Notes under the pieces: model-generated
What the model saw: the letters and a program-made list of their open reading frames with translations, nothing else
Database searches by the model: none
Told to the model about the DNA's origin: nothing
Part shown: positions 57,260-64,000 of the stretch, in pieces
Layout: every line of letters starts with the position of its first letter
Numbering within the stretch: the stretch's first letter is position 1
Translations under genes and position numbers: made by a program
NCBI GenBank assembly: GCA_030435675.1
Contig: CM059622.1
Location: 6,076,001-6,140,000 of the forward strand
Length of the DNA stretch: 64,000 bases
Origin: Steinernema hermaphroditum
Lineage: Eukaryota; Nematoda; Chromadorea; Rhabditida; Steinernematidae
Direction of reading: 5' to 3'

Positions 57260-58246
57260 GTGAAAGTGTTTGTCAACAATCGTCATAGATAGGATAACCT
57301 GCAAGCGGTTATTCCTAAAATACACACAAGAGGAGCTATGCAGGAGTTCATGCCGCCTGCGCTCCGGAATTGTGTCCTACGCAAATGCTGACCGCCTTGC
57401 CAGGGGCAACGGTTCAAAATGACGTGCCTATGTGCGCCCACAGAGAACACCCACATCACCATCCTAAAAGTGGCCGTGAAACAAAGAATGGATACGGTGT
57501 CTTTGACGGTATGATCCGAAAAGCGGTTGGGCTTGTGGGTGGCTACGACGGTGGACACAAAGCAGGCTAAAGGATATAGCTGCAGCTCGCCCGCAGCCTC
57601 AAATTTCTATGTATGGCTCTAAGCCTGGTGCTTTTGTCGCCACACTCTCCATCTCAATAAAGTCGATTGACATGAAGCACGCACTCATATTCGGTTTTAG
57701 TGTCTAAAACAAAACTCTCTAATTCTCATTAAAATCGTCATCACACGACGCCATGTCCGACTTTGGGACGTTTCCTTGTTAGTATAACTTGGCTCCCATT
57801 TCAGACTCTGAGCTCAAAGCTAATCGCTGATGAAATGCTCTGCGTTGATTTGAAGTACCTCTAGGGCGCTGTCTCATCCCACTCCACGCTGTCTCATCCC
57901 ACTCCCAGATGCTTCGATACTCCTTAAGAGCACAACTAACCGCCTCACCAACACTTCGCACTCAGAAATGAACTCTATGCCATGATTTTGTTCCAGCCAA
58001 CCTCACCCCTGCCATGCCCGACCGCTCCTAGACCCAAACGCAAAAATGATGCACGTCTGAGACAGAAGATGTCTAAATGCTGCAGACTGTGTGATACATG
58101 CACGTGTCACTCTCAACGAGAGACGGGAGGGAACAAAGTACACCTCGTTGTCTTTCAAAAGTCCTTTGTTCCCCTCGCGAGCGCCTAAAAATAAAGCGGG
58201 TTGGCACATTGAGACCTACACCTCCAATCCAGAACCCACTCAGCTT
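57260..58246. other. No gene recognised
   Basis: No supported exon. CTTGCC-AGG-GGCAAC at 57396-57410 resembles an X-box with a 3-nt spacer, without a downstream first exon. Confidence 0.4.
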
Positions 58247-58259
58247 GTCGCCCAGCAAC
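58247..58259 (+). promoter_or_regulatory. X-box-like RFX/DAF-19 site
   Basis: GTCGCC-C-AGCAAC is a perfect match to GTNRCC-N-RGYAAC, 261 bp before the ATG at 58520. Confidence 0.5.
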
Positions 58260-58519
58260 TCCTGGAAAAAAGGGTCCAACATGTGTTCTTTCACGTTCGC
58301 TCTTTTCTCTGCCGTGGAACAAACGTGTGGAACAATGGCCCCGGCATACGGTAGTTGTAAGCGTGCCCACCCACAGCCTCCCCCTCTATAGACACCATTC
58401 CCTCTGAGAACATTTCATTCGGCTCTTCGGTGTAGTCAAGGAGCGGTCGAAGACGGACTCCGTTCCCCTCACTGTGTGTGGTCCTTGCGGTTCAATTGAG
58501 GCTGAATATTTAACCTACG

Positions 58520-58760
58520 ATGATCGTCAGATTCATCCTGTTATCTGTAGTTCTCAGCAATGCGAGAGTATTGGGTTTTCTGGACAGGATAGGCAGTTTA
58601 ATCCCCGACAAGCTGATTCCTGATATTCCGATAGTTTCCGACCTGACGAAGTCGATCAAAGACAAAGTTCTTGACGGCGCCAATGGAATCATCTCCGACA
58701 TCGTTCCCGACATCGTTCCGGACATTGGCTGCAAAATGCTCAACGGAGTCGGGCTCTGCG
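58520..58760 (+). CDS. First exon: signal peptide plus amphipathic segment (orphan)
   Basis: MIVRFILLSVVLSNARVLG is a signal peptide. About 60 residues with regularly spaced Ile/Val/Pro/Asp follow (SLIPDKLIPDIPIVSDLTKS, DIVPDIVPDIG), then two Cys (GCKML, GLC) and a phase-1 donor (TGCG|GTAGGT). The phase and overall plan match the first exons of genes D, E and F. No downstream exon was found before the next such exon. It may be an alternative first exon of a gene beyond the window or a remnant. Confidence 0.6.
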
Positions 58761-59369
58761 GTAGGTTCGCTAGAACTTCACTATTATGTTGGATAACTGC
58801 ACCTAAAGCATGCGACTTAAGGAGTGAGAATAGATCAGCTTTACTTCTTCTAGGCTGTTGTAGCTGAGGAAAATTGAGCCTGTGTGCTCCAGAGAGAGCT
58901 CGTATAATAGAGTCGATGACATCATGATCCCTGATGATATCCGGTGATATCAATTACCTGAAATGTCCCAACGGGTGATAAGCAGCGCATTTAGTATTTA
59001 TGGGGCCATCCGAATGAGAGGTATTCTACTTTTGAATCAATGACAGTTGCGGTTGGGAAATTTTTGGCTCTTTAAGGGTGGCTCGTAAGCATGTTCACCG
59101 AATGACGGATCGGCTGATTAGCTGACATGACAGTAGAGCCGCCGTCCGGTTATAACATTAGAATATTTTTGAGGATCACTTTGACCAGCTTTTTTTGGTT
59201 GTTGTAGTTGCTTACCGACAACCTGACTGCGAGAAGTGAACGTCATAGGGAAACTACATTAGGGAGATACTTTGAAGGTACCGTAGCGGGACACTTTATG
59301 GCATGAAAACGTCTTTGTTGGCTCCAGTCAATTCTCAGTTCTTTTCTAATTTTTCTCCTGTCGAGTGTC
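58761..59369. other. No gene recognised
   Basis: No exon with EGF, ASC or module similarity follows the 58520 exon in this stretch. Confidence 0.45.
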
Positions 59370-59525
59370 GGGACTCCACCCAGACGTTCGCAGTATAAAA
59401 GCGCTCCGCCGGCAGTTCGGGAGAGGCCCCCCACGTCTGTTCCTTCTGCCATCCGCCGCAATCTTCTCTATACTTCCCTATCTCCCCGCTCCACTCCTCG
59501 ATCACCCGGTGTAACAATAAAAAGG
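59370..59525 (+). repeat. Possible solo-LTR-like segment
   Basis: TGTCGGGACTCC start, TATA box (AGTATAAAAGCGCTC, 59390-59405) and AATAAAAAGG about 115 bp later give an LTR-like order of signals. No clear CA end or target duplication was seen, and no second copy is in the window. Confidence 0.3.
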
Positions 59526-59703
59526 TACGGTAGAAAACGAGGGAGAACGACATGCGTCAAAGTGTCACATCTCGTAGAAGCACATTCGGTTTCCAAGGCA
59601 CTTGTATCCACCCGCCTATTCCCCGTCTAAAGGCATTTTCAAAGAGCATGTGCACCTTGTGCCCGGTTTCGGTCTTTTGGCCTGGGCACAACCCACTTTT
59701 CCT

Positions 59704-59716
59704 GTCACCGGGCAAC
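59704..59716 (+). promoter_or_regulatory. X-box-like RFX/DAF-19 site
   Basis: GTCACC-G-GGCAAC is a perfect match to GTNRCC-N-RGYAAC, 110 bp before the ATG at 59826. Confidence 0.55.
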
Positions 59717-59825
59717 CCTCGTAGTCTCCTTGAAACAAAGGAAATTCTCCAACATGTGCCTACCCACGATCTCTTTTTGCTCGCAGTCGTCAGAAACGTG
59801 CCTCTGGTGCGACTCCGTCCTAGTG

Positions 59826-59997
59826 ATGCGGTCATCTTTTCTTCTTAGGCTTCTGATAATGTCCGTCCTGGTCCACTACGTCTTTTCGTTTTGTCCCTTC
59901 GGTATTACAAAACGATGTCGAGAAGCCGATGATGACGACGATGAAGGCGATGACTACTATGATGACGATGATGATGATGACTACGATGACGATAATC
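59826..59997 (+). CDS. First exon: signal peptide plus poly-Asp/Tyr tract (orphan)
   Basis: The ATG opens MRSSFLLRLLIMSVLVHYVF, a signal-peptide-like start. It is followed by CPFGITKRC and a strongly acidic run of Asp, Glu and Tyr (about 27 residues) up to a phase-1 donor (AATC|GTACGT). A GAT/GAC run could be a microsatellite expansion inside the exon. The arrangement (signal peptide, two Cys, acidic linker, phase 1) parallels the 62465 and 63266 exons. The next exon is not in the window. Confidence 0.6.
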
Positions 59998-59999
59998 GT

Positions 60000-60894
60000 A
60001 CGTTCATTTACAGTATCCTGTCATCCAAACATCTTAAAAATTATTTCGCACTTTGATTTCACATTTTCGTTGGTTTGTTTTGGAGAAGTTTGCCATCTTT
60101 TCCAAAAGGTGTGCAAGAAGACCGTGTGTCTCCGAAAATTTTCGGAAATGTAGTTTGTGAAAATAGAATGCACTTTCTTCAGGGCTAAGTTGAAGTTTTC
60201 GTGGCCATTTTTTGGCCATTTGGCCGTTTACAGTTTTTGCGTCTCCAGTTTCTTTGCTTCGTGTGTTGTGTACTAGTTCAAAGGCTTGAAAACGGCCTAT
60301 TTTCCTGAGCTTGTGTAATCTCACTTATTTCTTGATTCTAAGCCTTCACTCGATTCTCTCCCAAAAGTGACCGCTTCGACATCGCATCAACTCATTTTAG
60401 ATCCGACTCATAAAAGAATTGGAACTAAAAAGAAAAAAGAGTTAAATTGGGAACTCCGAAAATTCGGTTCCGCTCACTTTGCGTGTATACAGCATCGGTT
60501 TTGCGGGAACTGTAGTAGTAAATTGTATGTATGTAGTAATGTAGTAAATTACTGTATGTAGTAAATTCGTTTCTTTTCGCTTCATTTCTGAGACATTCAT
60601 TCAGAATTCACCGTTGTTTCCGCACTTAAGAGTCACTGATGGTCTCCTGAACAGAAAACCAGCTTGTTCATAGCAGTTCAGAAGCTCTGAATTATTTGGA
60701 ACTGCGAAATCTGTAGGAGGTCTTTCATTTGTGTCGATGTCGATCGGTCCGGTCAACCGACGATTACAGTTTGATACTATGACTTTTGCGCTTATTTAAC
60801 ATCCTGAACGGCGTAATTCCGTTGATTCGGGAAGACAAATGGTGTTGCTACCGCTGAGCCATCCGAGCTAACTGATTTATTATAAATAAACCCG
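60000..60894. other. No gene recognised
   Basis: A short R3 fragment occurs near 60720-60765. Otherwise nothing is supported. Confidence 0.45.
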
Positions 60895-61399
60895 GCTGCG
60901 CGCGAATTCGCGCCCTCCAGGTACTAAAAGCCAATTAGCCTGTAGCCCTGCGGGCGGTAAGATTGGAGCTCATGGATAGGGCTGAAGTTGGGGCCAAAAA
61001 CTGTAGCCCTGCGGGCGGCGAGAAACCATAGCCCTGCGGGCGGCAAGATTGGCGCTCATGTAAATGGCTAAAGTGGGCGAAAAAACTGTAAAGTTTCAGG
61101 AAACTCGAACCGAAAACACTGCTGGTTACAAAATAGGCAAAAAATCACTCAAAAACAGCAAAAAAAAATTGAAGCCTAGCATCGCCAGAGAGATAGTGGA
61201 AGTAGAGCAATACCATCTCAACTGTCTGTGTGGCTCACTGCGAACGTTCTCTGTTTGTAAGCGGGCGGTGTCAGGTTCGGTTCCCCTCGAGGTCCTTATT
61301 TTTGTGTGGGTGTTTCCGCTGTGCGCACGGAAAAACGCACGCACACACACACACGCACAGACCAACGGACCCGTTGGTTCTCCATTTATATATAGGGGA
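60895..61399 (-). repeat. R2 dispersed element, copy 3
   Basis: Inverted relative to copies 1 and 2. Read on the minus strand it starts TCCCCTATATATAAATGGAG and ends with the GCGCGAATTCGCGC hairpin, CCGGGTTTATT. The near-palindrome here is ACCAACGGGTCCGTTGGT. Confidence 0.65.
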
Positions 61400-62330
61400 T
61401 AACGGGGATGTTATATACGCGCTTTAACATAAACACATACGGCACATTCCTTCGCAAACGTGCAGTCTTTTAAGCATACAGAGTGGATGCCGCGCTAAGC
61501 GACTGTCGATCGATTAGAGAAGCGACAAGTCGTTACAAATGGTGTATTCTGCAGGAAGAATGTATGACTTATAAATTTCTGCAAGTAGTTAATTATTTGG
61601 AGAACAAATCTGAAGTATTTCAGAGGGCTAACTCTTCAGGAGACACAGGTTGTACCTGATATTTTACCCATGGTCGTCTATTATTCTGCGACTAATAATC
61701 CGCGACGGTTTGATCGCCTTGACTGACCTTTTGGGTGGCTAAAAAAGGGAAATCTGGAGAGAAGCCCGGAATATCATCTTTGTGATCATCGGAATGTGAG
61801 ACCGATTGAAAAATGAAAATGAAAGACGAACAACGGAAGAAACCAACCGATCTTACCGGTCCGAATTTCTGAATGTCTTTCCTGGCTTCTGTCTAGATGC
61901 TGTCCTTGAGTTCATGGAGAAGAGAAACACTAAGAAGCCAATAATCTTTGTAATTTCTAAGTTCGGTCACCACCTTTCGAATTGAAAAGTCGCTTCGAGC
62001 TTTCCCTAGAGGGCCTTCTGGGAGTCGACGGGCGCTCTAGGTAACAAAAAGCAGAAAATTAAAATCGGTGATACAGAACTTTAGTTCCGAGCAGTTCTGA
62101 GCATTTTAGCCGAAATCGAAATGAGTGAAACCCAAATTCTTTACGGTACGCCAATTATTGATCTAGACTCGGAATTCGCCTTCTTTACTTAGTCATAGTT
62201 AGGATCAAATTGCGTAGAATCGAATTGCGTAGAATCATTCATGGACGTGTATTCTGTTGCCCCTTATAGTCGAAATATCCGTGGGTTGTGCTCTGTCCAT
62301 GGTTTGAACTGAAGGCGAGCAGGCCGCCCC
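61400..62330. other. No gene recognised
   Basis: No supported exon, RNA gene or repeat. Confidence 0.45.
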
Positions 62331-62343
62331 GTTTCCAAGCAAC
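62331..62343 (+). promoter_or_regulatory. X-box-like RFX/DAF-19 site
   Basis: GTTTCC-A-AGCAAC has one mismatch to GTNRCC-N-RGYAAC (but fits the looser RYYNYY half-site), 122 bp before the ATG at 62465. Confidence 0.45.
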
Positions 62344-62464
62344 TTCTAGTGTCCAAGGCGGAAAGAGGCGGCCATGTGCTTCCGACACTTTCCTTTTCTT
62401 TCATTCACCGCCAACGTGGTTGGCCGAACTTCCACTCCCACGAGGTGCTCCAGCTGTGGAAATA

Positions 62465-62567
62465 ATGGCTGCATCCCTTCTTGTTCTAGTACTCGTGGTT
62501 TCTGCGTTAATCCACACCGCTACAGCATGGTGCTGGTTTCGTTGCAAGGACGATGAAGAAGAAGAAA
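62465..62567 (+). CDS. First exon: signal peptide plus WCWFRC and acidic tail (orphan)
   Basis: MAASLLVLVLVVSALIHTAT is a strong signal peptide. Then come AWCWFRCKDDEEEE and a phase-1 donor (GAAA|GTAGGT). The Trp/Cys stretch resembles the 63266 exon (WYCPWCKKEAET) and the gene F first exon (ICWTFWDC), so these are related leader exons. No acceptor exon with EGF or ASC content follows in the window. Confidence 0.65.
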
Positions 62568-63097
62568 GTAGGTTCAGATCATAAGCTTACCTCAACGTTT
62601 TGAGAAATGTTCGTGTAAAAATCTACTAAAAAAGGTAGCCGTTTAGCCATCTCTTCTGGGCATCTTTGTGCAGCCGCTCACATTCATGGCTAAGTAGATT
62701 TAAGAAGAAATCTTTCTACCCCATTCGCATCATTCTCATCCATATGGTTAGGGAGCGGTTCTGAACCTGCATGCCATTTCAAACAGTTCGGTTTTCACGA
62801 TCACCTTTTGTCCAATTCAAGGAGAGTATCACTTATCTTAAAACATTTAACAAGAACGTGCAAAAACGGGACATGTGAGTGCAAACAAAACCACTTCCGT
62901 CCTTTTCTATTCAAGTTTGACCAGAACAGAACACCTCGCACATGCTGTTCCTAAGCTACCACAGAATCCCGCAGCAGAGACTGCTTCCTTCTGGTGTTCC
63001 TGCACGTGTCAAAAGTCAGCTCTTTTCTTACGGATAAGCACACCTTTTCCAATTCGTGCTTTGCTCCGAATCCCACGCGGAGAGATCGGCACCACTT

Positions 63098-63110
63098 GCT
63101 GCCTGGCAAC
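63098..63110 (+). promoter_or_regulatory. X-box-like RFX/DAF-19 site
   Basis: GCTGCC-T-GGCAAC has one mismatch in the first half-site and lies 156 bp before the ATG at 63266. Confidence 0.45.
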
Positions 63111-63265
63111 TTGTGGACTCTCTAAACTGGGATGGCTAAACAAGTGTTGCCACACGTGTTTCTCACCTACTTCATCCATCTGACAGCTTTGGAACGGTTG
63201 TCTCTACTTCTCTTCTCTTTCTGTGGGGCGTTCCCCGCCTCTGCTGCTCTCTTGGCTCTTCATTG

Positions 63266-63371
63266 ATGGTCAACCTCCGAAACGCCGCTCCTCTTCTTGT
63301 CTTCATTTGCATGTTTGTCCCTAGCCGACAGCAGTGGTACTGTCCATGGTGCAAGAAAGAGGCAGAGACAA
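63266..63371 (+). CDS. First exon: signal peptide plus WYCPWC stretch (orphan)
   Basis: MVNLRNAAPLLVFICMFVPS is a signal peptide. QQWYCPWCKKEAET follows, then a phase-1 donor (ACAA|GTACGT). It is the second of two neighbouring first exons of the same type, 800 bp apart. It lies closest to the right edge and is the best candidate leader for an EGAS-like gene beyond the window. Confidence 0.6.
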
Positions 63372-63888
63372 GTACGTTCTCGTTTCTTTCGAATTGAGAT
63401 AGTTCTTTTTATGTAGGGTCTCTTGTGGGTAAACAGGGATCATCAGAAAAGATGCTATCTACCTTTGCCATCTTGATATGGGAGGGAATCTGTGTTCTAT
63501 GTTAAGAGATCGGCACTTCTTGTTTCCTGACAATTCATGCATTCCTGAACTGATTCGTTATGAGTTTCCCGCACAATTTGAAAAGTCTTTTTTTTGGATT
63601 TGGAAACTTTTGAAAATGAAACGAACATTTTCTTGAATCTCTTATCGCTGAAGTCATATCTCTCGCAGTTTTTCAAAAGGATTCAAATAGAAAACCCCCA
63701 GATTTCACAATATCAGCAGAACGAAGATGTGATCGATGAACCGTTCCTTTGTTTATGTGCATGATCAGGGTTGCACGTTCTCCAGGAGTCATATTTAGTG
63801 GTGCCGTTGCCTAGAGATTTTCTAGGAAAACTGCAACCTTACAGAGATGGAGCGCGTGTTTTACATGCTTTTGCTGTCCATACACGGC

Positions 63889-63901
63889 GTTGCCCGGCGA
63901 C
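63889..63901 (+). promoter_or_regulatory. X-box-like site at right edge
   Basis: GTTGCC-C-GGCGAC has one mismatch to GTNRCC-N-RGYAAC. By the spacing seen elsewhere, a first exon would lie at or just past the end of the window. Confidence 0.3.
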
Positions 63902-64000
63902 TCCTACCGTACCAAACTTCTAAATAAACAATCTACCGCGTGCTTCTTTCGCCTGTATGGACGTGCGCTTTCCTAAATGCGTCTCACCCGGTCACTTTTG

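Noticed and set aside
1..64000. CRISPR arrays, bacterial operons, rRNA genes
   Set aside because: No regularly spaced repeats with unique spacers, no ribosome-binding-site-led gene runs and no rRNA sequence; the window is clearly intron-bearing eukaryotic DNA.

Overview
This is a eukaryotic window, most likely from a nematode. Protein-coding information lies in many short exons joined by introns of mostly 40-50 nt that begin GTRAGT/GTRGGT and end TTTCAG or TTTTAG. The dominant family, EGF repeats fused to a DEG/ENaC (amiloride-sensitive channel, ASC) domain, is the architecture known as EGAS (EGF plus ASC domain) in Caenorhabditis. Interspersed DNA is rich in mariner/Tc1 relatives and MITEs. 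The species was not identified, and another ecdysozoan is not excluded.

The backbone is a head-to-tail array of six EGAS-like genes on the + strand, named here A (2903-7404, 5' end missing), B (19068-23512), C (28090-34577), D (36232-40724), E (46352-50142) and F (53921-56995). I rebuilt the exons by hand. Models B, C, D and F each close as one open frame (about 854, 1040, 794 and 739 residues). A closes from its first visible exon (about 950 codons). E closes except for a 7-nt insertion in the last EGF exon. The common plan is: signal peptide; zero to three copies of an unnamed helical two-Cys module (called the WEL-C module here, one exon per module); a Thr-rich mucin-like stalk; a Cys-rich CACP motif; seven EGF-like domains with one Cys-containing mini-exon; the ASC extracellular region; and one C-terminal membrane helix (TM2). 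No TM1 is visible in any copy, so these look like single-pass type I versions of a channel family that is normally two-pass.

Layout. 1-2900: repeats and a tRNA-Arg. 2903-7404: gene A. 7540-7749: an orphan last exon of an ML-domain (MD-2/NPC2-like lipid-binding) gene, whose complete relative lies at 10250-11688 with a Tc1-like element in its second intron. 8217-8933: a mariner deletion derivative. 12470-17152: a Harbinger-like, an unclassified and a hAT-like MITE, plus a lone first exon (15196). 19068-34577: genes B and C, near copies of each other from the Thr stalk to the stop. 36232-40724: gene D. 44564-50142: gene E and an orphan module. 50165-52062: a LINE fragment and a mariner-like element. 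53921-56995: gene F. 58520-63371: four signal-peptide first exons, all with phase-1 donors, and no downstream exons inside the window.

Several first exons are preceded, 100-370 bp upstream, by an RFX/DAF-19-type X-box (GTNRCC-N-RGYAAC). This suggests expression in ciliated sensory cells. A GC-rich core of the ASC exon is almost identical in all six genes while its flanks differ, which points to gene conversion across the array.
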